The notes below the pieces were generated by a model, which was given only the letters and a program-made list of their open reading frames with translations, did not search any database and was not told the origin of the DNA. Shown piece by piece: positions 24,994-33,848 of a DNA stretch of 64,000 nucleotides. Source of the DNA: Streptomyces antibioticus (GTDB lineage: Bacteria; Actinomycetota; Actinomycetes; Streptomycetales; Streptomycetaceae). The position numbers were made by a program, and so were the translations under genes. The stretch is from the NCBI RefSeq assembly GCF_002019855.1, contig NZ_CM007717.1:1054001-1118000 (forward strand). The letters are read 5' to 3'. How positions within the stretch are numbered: the stretch's first letter is position 1; each line of letters starts with the position of its first letter.

Positions 24994-26133
24994 ATGGCAC
25001 GCATTCGCACCATCAAGCCCGAGGCTTTCGAATCCGAGGACCTTGCCGCCGTCGATGTCACCGCGGTGCTCACGTTCTTCGGGCTGCTGACACAGGCGGA
25101 CGACTCCGGCCGGTTCCGCGACCATCCGGCCGTGATCGCGGGGCGGCTGTGGGCGCTGCGCCCGGAGCACACCCCCGCGCACGTCGCCCGCGACTTGGAG
25201 CAGCTGGCCGGGGCCGGCCTGGTGTGCCGGTACACCGGCTGCGACGGCAAGTCCTGGCTGCACATCGTGACCTGGGACCGGCACCAGAAGATCAACCGCG
25301 CTTCAGACTCGCGGCTGCCCCGCTGCCCGACCCACGAGGCGGCGAAGGCTTGCGGCGAGTGCGACCGCCCCCAGTGCCACACCCAGACCCATACGGCGGC
25401 CAGCCTCCGACAGCCGCCCCCCGAAGCCCGCGAGGCGTCCGTCGGCGCCGTCGGTGGAGGCGACTCCGCGACCACTCACGGAGCACTCACGCGAACCGTT
25501 CCGTCAGATTCGCCCGCATCCACCCTCACCGTGACGCGCACCACTCTCACCCAGGAGGGTGAGATCGAGGCCACATCGCCCCTGTGTCCGCCCCTCGCGA
25601 GCCCTGCAAGGGAATCCGCAGGTCAGGGCAGTGCAGCCCAAGCGGATGACGTGACGGGCGCCACATTCACTGAGGGTTCACGGTCTGGATCTAGGATCTT
25701 GGATCCTGGATCTTCCCGTAGGGGGCGCGAGGCGCCCGCGCTCGGCTCCTCCCCGGAGACAGCGCTGGAGGCGGCCGACGCGAGCGAGTGGTCGGCGAAG
25801 GTCTTGATGGCCGAGTATCTGCGCGGCTGCCCCGGAGGGCGTCCGCCGAAGAAGGTCCTCGGGCACCTGGGCAAGGAGATCCGCTCGCTGCTGGACGAGG
25901 GCTACGGCCCCGACGTCCTGAGGCCGGCGCTGGAGCGGCTACGCGCCAAGGGGCTGAACCCCAGCGTCCTGCCGAGCCTGGTCAACGAGCTCCTCAACGC
26001 CGGGCCAGCGCTGTCGTCGAGCTCGAGCCTGTCCTCCGCCTCCGGCGCGGGGCTCTGGGCCAGCGCCTCCCCCGCTTACACGCCGTACCTCAACCCCACT
26101 GAGCCGACTGGCACCTTCGGAGTCGCCCTGTGA
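24994..26133 (+). CDS. Putative replication-initiation protein (replisome-organiser-like)
   Basis: 379 aa, ATG with GGAGGTGAGG upstream. The N-terminal 130 residues form a winged-helix-like domain (ARIRTIKPEAFESEDLAAVD, FFGLLTQADDSGRFRDHPAV, LEQLAGAGLVCRYTGCDGK, HIVTWDRHQKINRAS) resembling phage replisome organisers. A Cys/His cluster (CPTHEAAKACGECDRPQCH) may bind zinc. A long Ser/Thr/Pro-rich linker leads to a C-terminal helical domain (VLGHLGKEIRSLLDEGYG). It overlaps a DnaC-like helicase-loader gene by 4 bp, which supports a replication role. The exact family is uncertain. Confidence 0.6.
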   Translation: MARIRTIKPEAFESEDLAAVDVTAVLTFFGLLTQADDSGRFRDHPAVIAGRLWALRPEHTPAHVARDLEQLAGAGLVCRYTGCDGKSWLHIVTWDRHQKINRASDSRLPRCPTHEAAKACGECDRPQCHTQTHTAASLRQPPPEAREASVGAVGGGDSATTHGALTRTVPSDSPASTLTVTRTTLTQEGEIEATSPLCPPLASPARESAGQGSAAQADDVTGATFTEGSRSGSRILDPGSSRRGREAPALGSSPETALEAADASEWSAKVLMAEYLRGCPGGRPPKKVLGHLGKEIRSLLDEGYGPDVLRPALERLRAKGLNPSVLPSLVNELLNAGPALSSSSSLSSASGAGLWASASPAYTPYLNPTEPTGTFGVAL

Positions 26134-26885
26134 ACCGCACCAGCCTCGCCGACCCTCAGACCACTGCGGACAACGCTTCGTTGGCCTGGATGCGGCGCAA
26201 GCTCGCCGAGCGCGGCATCGACCCTACCGCCCCCGTCGCGGACACCCCGGAAGCGATCCCCTCTCTTGAGGCCGCTCAGTTGCGAATCCCGCGTGACTAC
26301 CGCGAGGCCCAGGTCGAGCACCCCGCCGTAGCCGAGTGGGTCCGCAGCATCGCCGGCAGCGCCGTCGGCCACGCAGCGAGCCCGCTGATCCCGCACTGGG
26401 GGACGCCCGGGCAGCGGGAGATCACCCACGGCCGCAGCTTGCTGCTGTGGGGCTCGACCGGCGCCGGCAAGACGCACCAGGCGTACGCCGCGATCCGCGC
26501 CCTGACCGCGTCCGGGTGCGGGGTGCGCTGGCACGCCACGACCGCCGCCGACCTGTACGGCGAGATGCGGGCCCGCAGCGGCAGCGATCCCGAGTACCTG
26601 CTGCGGCGGATCGTGCGGATACCGCTGCTGCTCCTCGACGACCTCGGCGCCGCCAAGAGCAGCGAGTGGACCGAGGAGATCACCTACCGCCTGCTCAACT
26701 GGCGGGCGCAGAACCAGCTGCCGACGATCGTCACCTCGAACCTGCCGCCGGTCCGCATGCCGGGGATGGCTGCCGGCCAGCCGGTGCTGCGGGACAAGGT
26801 CGGCGACCGCGTGCTGAGCCGCCTGTCCGGCATGTGCACACCGGTCCACCTCGACGGCCCCGACCGCCGCTTCCGCGCCGCCTGA
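26130..26885 (+). CDS. DnaC/IstB-like ATPase, helicase loader
   Basis: 251 aa, GTG overlapping the upstream stop by 4 bp. Walker A LLLWGSTGAGKTHQAYAAIR, Walker B RIPLLLLDDLGAAKSSEW, sensor 1 PTIVTSNLPP and the C-terminal Arg in RVLSRLSGMCTPV. This AAA+ family loads the replicative helicase at plasmid and phage origins. Together with the preceding gene it would let the excised element replicate. Confidence 0.85.
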   Translation: MNRTSLADPQTTADNASLAWMRRKLAERGIDPTAPVADTPEAIPSLEAAQLRIPRDYREAQVEHPAVAEWVRSIAGSAVGHAASPLIPHWGTPGQREITHGRSLLLWGSTGAGKTHQAYAAIRALTASGCGVRWHATTAADLYGEMRARSGSDPEYLLRRIVRIPLLLLDDLGAAKSSEWTEEITYRLLNWRAQNQLPTIVTSNLPPVRMPGMAAGQPVLRDKVGDRVLSRLSGMCTPVHLDGPDRRFRAA

Positions 26886-26998
26886 CCCGCCGCGCCCACC
26901 ACCTTCCACCGCCCGGCCCGCGAGCCGGTCCGCCGGCATCCGCCGCCGCGTGCCGCACCCGCTCGCCGCCGCCCGGCATGCCCTGGAGACCCAGTCCC

Positions 26999-27646
26999 AT
27001 GCGCCACATCACCACCAACAACCAGCCCGTGCCGGAACTGCGCGGCATTGCCGACATCTCGTGGCACGCCCGCGGGAGGTGCCACGATCTGGCCCCCGAC
27101 GAGGCCGACCGCCTGTTCTTCTCCGCACCGCGCGCCCACGCCGGCATCGCCGAGGCCAAGTCGCTCTGCGGCGCCTGCCCCGTACGCCAGGACTGCTTCA
27201 CGCACGCCCTGGACAACGACATCCGCTGGGGCATGTGGGGCGGCCTCACGGAGGCGGAGCGCAAGCCGTGGCACGCCAAGGTCGCCAAGCGACTCGACTA
27301 CGCCCGGGTCCGCGCCGCGCTCATGGGCCGGGACGTCCACCTCACCGCGTCCGAGCGCGACGTCGTCACCCGCGCCGCCTACCTCCGCGGCTGGAGCGCC
27401 CCACGCCTGGCTTACGCCCTCCGCATCGACCTCGACCACGCCCGCGACCTCCTGCGCGAGGCCCGCCACGCGGTGGCCGACCGCGACCGGTACTGGAAGG
27501 TCCCGGCGGCGGACAGCGAAGAAGCCGGCACCCAGGACCAGGGCGAGGAAGTCAGCAGCGAAACCGCCCCCGAGGAAACGTTCTGCCAGGTGCCCCGCCA
27601 GGCCCAGACGCAAGAACTGATCAACGCCCTGAAGAAGGCGGCCTGA
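26999..27646 (+). CDS. WhiB-family iron-sulfur regulator
   Basis: 215 aa from ATG 26999 with GGAG upstream. Four cysteines for the [4Fe-4S] cluster: one in ARGRCHDLAPDEADRLFF and three in AKSLCGACPVRQDCFTHAL, followed by the WhiB turn GMWGGLTEAER. The protein is longer than typical WhiB (80-130 aa). The extra 120 residues are charged and contain a possible second helix-turn-helix (RGWSAPRLAYALRIDLDHAR). Mobile-element WhiB proteins often control transfer genes. Confidence 0.88.
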   Translation: MRHITTNNQPVPELRGIADISWHARGRCHDLAPDEADRLFFSAPRAHAGIAEAKSLCGACPVRQDCFTHALDNDIRWGMWGGLTEAERKPWHAKVAKRLDYARVRAALMGRDVHLTASERDVVTRAAYLRGWSAPRLAYALRIDLDHARDLLREARHAVADRDRYWKVPAADSEEAGTQDQGEEVSSETAPEETFCQVPRQAQTQELINALKKAA

Positions 27647-27728
27647 ACTGCCCGGCGCTACCTCCCGCCCGCCCCACCACCGGCGGACGCAGACCACATC
27701 ACCCAGCGAGCCCGGAGAAAGGGAGCCC

Positions 27729-28715
27729 TTGACCGAGGAGACCGCCGACCGATACGCCCTGATCGCTGCCGGGACAGTGATCATCGTCCTGACCGGCGCC
27801 GGATTCTGGCTCTCCTACGCCCACCTCGCCGAAGTCGCAGGGCGACACGGCCTGGACCGCTCGCCCATCCGGCAGTGGGCCTGGCCCGCCACGCTGGACA
27901 TGTTCATCGTGGCCGGCGAGCTGCTCATGCTGCGGGCCGGACTTCACCGGGTGACGGACTGGTGGGCGGTCGGACTGACGGCTGTCGGGTCACTCGGCTC
28001 GATCGCCCTGAACGTGGCCGGCGTGAACGGCACCACGACCGGTCCGGTTCCGCTCCTGGACTACCTGGTCGCAGCGGTCCCACCGACCGGGGCGATGCTG
28101 GCCTTCGGAGTCCTGATGAGGCAAATCCAGCAGCGCGTCGCCAGGCCCATCCGGAACAGCCGGACCGAAACCCGGACCGACCCGGACCCGAGCGGGACCG
28201 CCGGACCACAGGACCGCACGGAAACCCGGACCGGACCCAACCCGGACCCGACCGACACCCCGACCGGACCGCCCCGCCCCGGACCGAAACCCGGACCGGA
28301 CCCGGACCCAAGCCGGACCGCCGGACCACAGGACCGCACGAAAACCCGGACCGGACCCAACCCGGACCCGACCGACACCCCCACCGGACCGCCCCGCCCC
28401 GGACCGAAACCCGGACCGCGTCCAACTCGGACCGCCCCGGTTCGCCCCCAGACCGTCCGGGCGAAGGTGCATGCCGGACGGTCGAACCGCCGGACCGGAC
28501 CGCGTCGCCTGTCCGAGGCCGAGGTCGTCGAGCTGGTCCTCCCGGACGTCCCCGCAGTCCTGGCGGCCGAGGGGAACGCGCAGATCACCAGGACCCAGCT
28601 GCGGGGCATCATGCGCGCCCGCGGAATCCCCCTCGGCAACGAGCACATCGGTCCCGTCCTGACCGCGCTTCGGGCCGCCACCGCCTCCACATCCTCCGAA
28701 GGAGCCACCCGCTGA
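27729..28715 (+). CDS. DUF2637 membrane protein with repetitive linker (Spd-like)
   Basis: 328 aa, TTG start with AAGGGAG upstream. Four membrane segments in residues 8-130 (IAAGTVIIVLTGAGFWLSYA, LDMFIVAGELLMLRAG, WWAVGLTAVGSLGSIALNVA, LVAAVPPTGAMLAFGVLM). A Thr/Pro/Asp/Arg-rich stretch encoded by 120-bp tandem repeats (28177-28420) follows. Then comes a soluble helical end (RLSEAEVVELVLPDVPAVLA). DUF2637 proteins are common on actinomycete plasmids, near replication and spread (spd) genes. Probably helps plasmid spread; function not proven. Confidence 0.7.
   Translation: MTEETADRYALIAAGTVIIVLTGAGFWLSYAHLAEVAGRHGLDRSPIRQWAWPATLDMFIVAGELLMLRAGLHRVTDWWAVGLTAVGSLGSIALNVAGVNGTTTGPVPLLDYLVAAVPPTGAMLAFGVLMRQIQQRVARPIRNSRTETRTDPDPSGTAGPQDRTETRTGPNPDPTDTPTGPPRPGPKPGPDPDPSRTAGPQDRTKTRTGPNPDPTDTPTGPPRPGPKPGPRPTRTAPVRPQTVRAKVHAGRSNRRTGPRRLSEAEVVELVLPDVPAVLAAEGNAQITRTQLRGIMRARGIPLGNEHIGPVLTALRAATASTSSEGATR
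28177..28420 (+). repeat. 120-bp in-frame tandem repeat, two copies
   Basis: The strings at 28201 and 28321 (CCGGACCACAGGACCGCACG) are identical and the following 100 bp nearly so, giving an exact 120-bp (40-codon) period. The translated unit is rich in Arg, Thr, Pro and Asp, with motif NPDPTDTPTGPPRPGPKPGP. The number of copies could vary between strains. Confidence 0.85.
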
Positions 28716-28906
28716 TGAAGACGTGCGACCGATTCACCGACCTGAAGGCCGGATACGAACGCGACATCACGTTCCTGCGCAACCACGCCGCCCGTCACTC
28801 GGGCAGTACCGCCTCGAAGTCGAGCACGCGGCACGCCTTGGCTGTGAAGCAGAACATGGCCAAGGCCCTGACCCGCCATTACACGCGCTGCCCCCTGTGC
28901 GGGTGA
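28715..28906 (+). CDS. Small hypothetical protein with C-terminal Cys pair
   Basis: 63 aa, ATG overlapping the DUF2637 stop (TGATG) with GGAG upstream. Basic, ending in RHYTRCPLCG; a third Cys lies at residue 4. Two Cys pairs across a dimer could bind zinc, but no family is recognised. Translational coupling to the DUF2637 gene supports it being real. Confidence 0.65.
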   Translation: MKTCDRFTDLKAGYERDITFLRNHAARHSGSTASKSSTRHALAVKQNMAKALTRHYTRCPLCG

Positions 28907-28997
28907 GCAGCACCCCAGCCCGTACGGCGGCCCGGACCAGCACCCGGGCCGCCGCCCCGTTCCCGCACCTGGCCTCCCGGAAGGAGCCGAAACGCCC

Positions 28998-29681
28998 ATG
29001 ACCTCAGCCGAGAACCCGCCCGAAGCGGAGCAGGACCAGCCCGTCAAACAGGCCGTATCCGCCGACCGTGACCACCGTTCGCCCGGCACCAACTCGTACC
29101 CAGGAGGAGCAAGTTATCGGTCAAGACGCTCTTCCCCGTCGGGGAAGCGCGTCTTGGCCAAACCCGCCCCAGACGTGGCGGGAGCGGACCGGAGCCAGGG
29201 GGCACCGGTCCACGAGGCAGCGACCGAGGGCGGATCGCAGCCGGAGGAGAAGCCCGCACCGCGACGCAAACGCCGCGCCACGAAGAACGCCTCCCGCAAG
29301 CGCTCGCCGAAGTCCGCCACCGACAAGCGCAGCTACGTGTGCAGCGTCCGCCTCAACGACGACGAGAAGCATCACCTCGCCACAGCTGCCGCAGCAGCCC
29401 GCACAAGCCTGCCCGCGTTCCTTGCCCGCAGCGCCCTCGCCGCCGCCCGCGACCCCGACCATGCCGCCGGGGCCATCGCGGGCGAACGTGAGCTGATCTC
29501 GGAGATGTTCGCCGCCCGACGGCATCTCGGCCACGTCGGCAACAACCTCAACCAGGTGGCCAGGGCCATCAACTCCGGCGACCGGCCGGCGGACGCCCAC
29601 CTCGACGCGGTGCTGACCGCCGTTCGCCGGGCCACCGACCGGGTCCAGGCCGCCACCGACCGACTCCTCGAACTCCGCTAG
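28998..29681 (+). CDS. mobC: MobC-like relaxosome accessory protein
   Basis: 227 aa, ATG with GGAAGGAG upstream. The conserved part is C-terminal: YVCSVRLNDDEKHHLATAAA (ribbon-helix-helix-like), then FAARRHLGHVGNNLNQVARA with INS, the MobC signature. The first 110 residues are low-complexity and contain, in DNA, a 16-bp inverted repeat (29122-29156) that may be oriT. The true start may lie downstream of that repeat. MobC helps the relaxase of the next gene open oriT. Confidence 0.8.
   Translation: MTSAENPPEAEQDQPVKQAVSADRDHRSPGTNSYPGGASYRSRRSSPSGKRVLAKPAPDVAGADRSQGAPVHEAATEGGSQPEEKPAPRRKRRATKNASRKRSPKSATDKRSYVCSVRLNDDEKHHLATAAAAARTSLPAFLARSALAAARDPDHAAGAIAGERELISEMFAARRHLGHVGNNLNQVARAINSGDRPADAHLDAVLTAVRRATDRVQAATDRLLELR
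29122..29156. other. Candidate origin of transfer (oriT)
   Basis: Arm CAAGACGCTCTTCCCC (29122-29137), loop GTC, arm GGGGAAGCGCGTCTTG (29141-29156); 15 of 16 positions pair. It sits next to mobC and 540 bp upstream of the relaxase start, where oriT of mobilisable elements usually lies. Its position inside the mobC frame is odd and suggests that mobC starts later. The nick site is not identified. Confidence 0.5.
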
Positions 29682-29696
29682 GAACACCCAACCGTC

Positions 29697-31409
29697 ATGG
29701 TCCCCAAGATCCACAAGCGCGGGACGCGCACCATCGGCCTGCTGTACTACCTGTACGGACCCGGCAAGGCCGAAGAGCACGTCGACCCGCACCTGGTGGC
29801 GTCCTGGGACCACGCCGCCCCCGACCCCGGCCGCGACTCCGAGGCCACGTACAAGCAGCTGCAGCAGCTCCTCGACCAGCCCCTGGCCCTGCTCGACGAA
29901 AACGAGCGCCCGAAGAAGCACGTGTGGCACCTGTCCGTCCGCAACGGCCCCACCGACCGGATCCTGTCCGACCAGGAGTGGGGCGACGTTGCCCGCCGCA
30001 TGGTCGCCGCCGCCGGCATCGACGACCCCGAGCAAGGCGCGGGCTGCCGCTGGGTCGCCGTCCGGCACGCCGACGACCACATCCACATCCTGGCCACCTT
30101 GGTCCGTGAGGACGGCTACCGGCCGGACCTCGACTTCGACGCCGTCCGCGTCCAGGCCGAAGCCCGCCGCCTGGAGCAGGAGCTGGGGCTTCGCCGCCTC
30201 AACCCCGGTGACGGCACCGCCGCCAAGCGGCCCACCAGCGCCGAACGCCACAAGGCCGCCCGCCAGGGCCGTGAGCGCACCGCCCGCGAGGAACTGCGCG
30301 AGACCGTCCGGCGGGCCGTGGCCGGCGCCGAAAGCGAGAAGGAGTTCTTCGACCGCCTGGGCGCCGCCGGGGTTCTGGTGCGCACGCGCGTCGCACCGTC
30401 CGGTGACCTCCTGGGGTACACGGTCGCGCTGCCCGGAGACGTCAACGCCCAAGGAGAACCGGTCTTCTACCCGGGCTCGAAGCTGGGCCCGGACCTGTCC
30501 CTGCCGCGGATCCGGGAACGCTGGTCCGGCCGCCGGACGGGCAGCCGGGCCGCCGAGCAGACGGTGCCGTCGGGGCCCGCATCGGCGCGGCGCCGGGCGA
30601 GTACGGCGCTGTGGCAGGCGGTGCTGTTCATGGACGGGGCCGACGACGGGGTGGCCGCGGCGTACATCGCGGCTGCCGGTGAGGTCCTGGACGCGCTCGC
30701 GAAGACGTCCGCCGCCCACACCCGGCGCGAACTACGAGAAGCCGCTTTCGTGTTCGAGCGGGCCTCCCGCTCGCACGTGCGGGCCGAACGCGGTCACGAC
30801 CGGGCCCTTCGTCAGGCTGCCCGCGACCTCGTCTACAGCGGTCCTGCGCTCGGGCGGGGGGAGGACGGGGCGACGACCGCGATGGTGATCGACGCCGTGT
30901 TCTTCCTGGTGACCGTGGCCGCGCACTGGCACGGGAAGAAGGCACACGCGCAGCAGGCCGCTGCCGCCCAGCTGGCCGCCGAGCACCTGCGGACGGCGTA
31001 CCGGGCTGCCGCCGCGCAGCCGATGGGTGTGCTGGCCGTGCGGGGCCGGTCGCTGGCGCTTCCGGTGCTGCGCCGTCAGGTCCTGCGGGTCCGGGAAGCG
31101 CTGCCGTCGGCGTTGGCGGAGCAGGTCCTGGCGGAAGCCGGGTGGGCGGCGCTGGCGGCGACCCTGGCTGATGCCGAGGCGGCCGGGTACGACGCCACCG
31201 CCCTGCTGGCCGATGCGGCTGCCCGCCGGGAGCTGGCGAGCGCCGAGTCGGTGTCGGATGTGCTGGTGTGGCGGCTGCGCCGCGCCGCGGACCTGCCAGC
31301 CGACGGCCAGGCGGCGCCGATGCCCGACGGCGGCTCCGTCCCGTCGGACCCCGCCGGGCGGAAGGCCGGGAACCCGGCCGAGAAGGGCCCGCAGCGCCGC
31401 CGGAGGTAA
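29697..31409 (+). CDS. Relaxase/mobilisation nuclease (MobA/VirD2-type)
   Basis: 570 aa, 15 bp after mobC. The N-terminal relaxase domain has the candidate nucleophilic Tyr in IGLLYYLYGPGKAEEH, HVWHLSVRNGP, and the metal-binding third motif in VAVRHADDHIHILATLVRED. The order fits MOB-P/Q relaxases. The C-terminal 300 residues are Ala/Arg-rich and helical. It would nick oriT, stay bound to the 5' end and pilot the strand to the secretion channel. This identifies the element as conjugative by single-strand transfer rather than the TraB/FtsK route of small actinomycete elements. Confidence 0.85.
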   Translation: MVPKIHKRGTRTIGLLYYLYGPGKAEEHVDPHLVASWDHAAPDPGRDSEATYKQLQQLLDQPLALLDENERPKKHVWHLSVRNGPTDRILSDQEWGDVARRMVAAAGIDDPEQGAGCRWVAVRHADDHIHILATLVREDGYRPDLDFDAVRVQAEARRLEQELGLRRLNPGDGTAAKRPTSAERHKAARQGRERTAREELRETVRRAVAGAESEKEFFDRLGAAGVLVRTRVAPSGDLLGYTVALPGDVNAQGEPVFYPGSKLGPDLSLPRIRERWSGRRTGSRAAEQTVPSGPASARRRASTALWQAVLFMDGADDGVAAAYIAAAGEVLDALAKTSAAHTRRELREAAFVFERASRSHVRAERGHDRALRQAARDLVYSGPALGRGEDGATTAMVIDAVFFLVTVAAHWHGKKAHAQQAAAAQLAAEHLRTAYRAAAAQPMGVLAVRGRSLALPVLRRQVLRVREALPSALAEQVLAEAGWAALAATLADAEAAGYDATALLADAAARRELASAESVSDVLVWRLRRAADLPADGQAAPMPDGGSVPSDPAGRKAGNPAEKGPQRRRR

Positions 31410-31512
31410 CCGGGCTTTCAGGGATTCGTGAGTTGTCGCAGATCGGGGCGGTGGGGCACGCTTCATGACCCGCCGCCGTGTGCGGGGAGCCAACTCTGGG
31501 AGGGGAGCCCAA

Positions 31513-31944
31513 GTGTTCGGTCGCAGGAAGGCGAAGCAGGAGCCTGGAAAGATGGGGCCGGCGGGTGTCCCGTGGCTGGCGTACCCGGAGCCGCAATGGC
31601 CCAAGCCTGCCCCGCCGGCGCCCGCGTCCGCTCCGTCCGCTCCGGTAGTAGACGACTTCCTGCCGCCGGACTTCCGGATGGACACCGACGACGAGCTGGC
31701 CGGCCGGTTCATGCCGTGGCGGCGCCCCCTGGTCGTCGACGGTGAGGTCCGCGCCTGCCCGCAGTGCAAGGCGTACCGGGACTGGGTGATTCTGTGCACC
31801 CAGGGCCGGATCTGGCTGCGCTGCCGCGACGGACACGAGACCCTGGAGCCCCGCCTGGACGTGGCCTGGTACAACCGCAACAGCGGACCGAGCAACGGCA
31901 AGTTCGGCACGCTCGAGGAGGGCCTGCGCTCCCTCGACCACTGA
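31513..31944 (+). CDS. Hypothetical protein with Cys-based zinc motif
   Basis: 143 aa from GTG 31513, chosen for GGGAGGGGAG upstream; an in-frame ATG at 31465 lacks one. It starts MFGRRKAKQEPG, is Pro-rich to about residue 50, then has ACPQCKAYRDWVILCTQGRI followed by WLRCRDGHE. The four Cys suggest a zinc ribbon. No family recognised. Confidence 0.6.
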   Translation: MFGRRKAKQEPGKMGPAGVPWLAYPEPQWPKPAPPAPASAPSAPVVDDFLPPDFRMDTDDELAGRFMPWRRPLVVDGEVRACPQCKAYRDWVILCTQGRIWLRCRDGHETLEPRLDVAWYNRNSGPSNGKFGTLEEGLRSLDH

Positions 31945-32040
31945 TCCGGCACCGCGCCCCTGGACCCCCTGTATTCCTGCCCTGCCGCTCGGAGGAGGCG
32001 GCCACGGTCAGCCCACTCGCATCCGACCCAGGGAACCCGT

Positions 32041-32715
32041 ATGCGCCTGCGCCATTCCGCCATCCTCACCAGCACCTGCCTCGCCCTCTGGGCCCTGACC
32101 GGCTGTTCCGCCCCACCCTCCGACAGCGCGCTCGCCGGGGCGCAGGCGGAGACGCCCGTACCTACCGGCGGTGACCACGGAGTGCTGCCGTCGGAGCGGC
32201 TGGCGGACCGGCTGCTCACCGCCAACGATCTCGGCCCCGGCTACACCGCCCGCCCCGCCGCAACCACGGGTTCGCCCGAGGCGTCCGTCGAGGGCTGCCC
32301 GCAGCTGGAACAGCTGGGCAGGGACGCGGACAACCCGTACGCGATGTTCCCGAACCAGGGGAAGCGGGTCTTCACCGGCCCCGGCGGCACCCAACTGACC
32401 GAGGAGCTGTACTCCGCACCGCCCAAGAACCTGTCCGCGAGGGTCGGGCGGATCATGACCGCGATGGGCACCTGCCCGTCGTACCAGCTGGTCACCGCCA
32501 CCACCGTGGCGGAGATCCGCACCCAGACGATGCCGGTGCCACGTCTCGGTGACGAGCAATGGGCGCAGATCCTCACCGTCACCGCCAGCGGGCGCCGCAC
32601 CATCGTCCAGCAGACCGTGATTCGCGACGGGGCCGTACTCCTGGTCGTCTCCGGCAACCCGGCGGAAGTCACGGTCCACGCGCAGACCGCCCTGGCCAAG
32701 GCAACAGCCCGCTGA
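32041..32715 (+). CDS. Secreted lipoprotein, function unknown
   Basis: 224 aa. Signal peptide of lipoprotein type: basic start, hydrophobic ILTSTCLALWAL, lipobox LTGC at residues 19-22. The mature part has LLTANDLGPGYTARPAA and a sensor-like fold similar to the many Streptomyces lipoproteins with that motif. It would sit on the outer face of the membrane. In a conjugative element it could be an entry-exclusion or surface protein; that is a guess. Confidence 0.7.
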   Translation: MRLRHSAILTSTCLALWALTGCSAPPSDSALAGAQAETPVPTGGDHGVLPSERLADRLLTANDLGPGYTARPAATTGSPEASVEGCPQLEQLGRDADNPYAMFPNQGKRVFTGPGGTQLTEELYSAPPKNLSARVGRIMTAMGTCPSYQLVTATTVAEIRTQTMPVPRLGDEQWAQILTVTASGRRTIVQQTVIRDGAVLLVVSGNPAEVTVHAQTALAKATAR

Positions 32716-32734
32716 ACCTCCGTTTGGCCTGTCT

Positions 32735-32773
32735 CCCCGCCCGACACACGCAAAGCGCTTAGGCCGGGCGGGG
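32735..32773 (+). terminator. Probable terminator after the lipoprotein gene
   Basis: CCCCGCCCG (32735-32743) and CGGGCGGGG (32765-32773) form a 9-bp stem with a 21-base loop, starting 20 bp after the lipoprotein stop. Confidence 0.5.
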
Positions 32774-32999
32774 CGTCGGGCAAACCCGGCCTCCGGAAGC
32801 GTCACCCTCCGCATCCGAGGCACCGACGAGCAAGCCGTCACCGCGAGTACATCCACGCCCGGACCACGGCGCTTGGCGCCTGCACCCGCCTCCTCGGCGA
32901 CGACCGCCAAGAACCGGTTTGACGCCCCCCGTGTCCCCCGCCACCCTCGTGACGGGGGACACGGCCATAAACGGCGCGTACACCAACAGGGGGGCAAGC

Positions 33000-33742
33000 G
33001 TGGCGAAGGAATGCGTCTTTTGCGGGGAGAAGGCAGGAAGCAGGGAACACGTCCTGCCTGCCTGGATGGCCCGCGAGGCGCCGAAGGCGTTCACCGAGTC
33101 GAACGGCACGCGCAACGTGTATAAGGACGGCCGGATGATCGTGGTGCCCGACAAGTTCGCCACCGCGACCGTCAAGTGCGTCTGCGGCACCTGCAACAAC
33201 GGCTGGATGTCCAACCTTGAAGCATCGGCCAAACCCTTCCTCATGCAGCTGACCCGCGGCGATCAAATCGCCCTCGGCCCCACCGAACAGACCGCCCTCG
33301 CCACCTGGTCCTTGAAGACCGCGATGATGATGCTGCGCGCCTCCTACCGCTGCGAGCCGCACCCCATACCAAAGTCCGACTACAAGCACCTGTACGAGCA
33401 CAAGAAGCTGTCCATGCGGCGCATGAGGGCCAACGCCTTCCTCGTCGAACCGCCCGGCGACGACGAGAGCCACATCTGGGGCGACCTGGTCTCCGCCGCT
33501 TCTTCACCCGCCACCGCGGCTACCATGTCAAGCTGCGCGTCGGCTGTTTCGCTGTCCAGATCGTCTCGGTCGCGCTGCCGCCCGCCCACGAGGTCGGCCG
33601 GCTCGGCCGCACGCTGCGCTCGCAGCCACTATGGCCGGTGCATTCCGGCCAGTTCACCTGGCCGCCGCCCGAACCCCTGCCGTACGAGACCTGGGTAGCC
33701 ATGGAACCACGCGTGATCGCGGTCACGAAGCGGCCCGCCTGA
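33000..33742 (+). pseudogene. HNH-endonuclease-like gene with a frameshift
   Basis: From GTG 33000 (AGGGGGG upstream) the frame gives KECVFCGEKAGSREHVLPAW and CVCGTCNNGWMSNLEASAKP, a Cys-rich HNH-type start, and reads well to DESHIWGDLV. From about 33495 that frame becomes Ser/Arg junk, while the -1 frame continues RFFTRHRGYHVKLRVGCFAV and ends AVTKRPA at 33742. One base seems to be missing around 33491-33500. A real mutation, a sequencing error or a programmed shift are all possible; no slippery heptamer is obvious. Confidence 0.7.
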
Positions 33743-33848
33743 CCGCAACGCTGCCCCCCTCACGCCGTGTATTTGAGGGACCTGGGGCCTGGCCCGCGCG
33801 GTATGAATCCGGTGGTGGTCTTGCAGCTGGCCCCCGCATGCTTACGGG

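Noticed and set aside
28177..28420. CRISPR-like array
   Set aside because: The repeats are in frame within a protein gene, directly adjacent at 120 bp, without unique spacers.
31465..31512. Upstream ATG start for the zinc-motif protein
   Set aside because: No SD before 31465, whereas GTG 31513 has a strong GGGAGGGGAG and a typical MFGRRK start.
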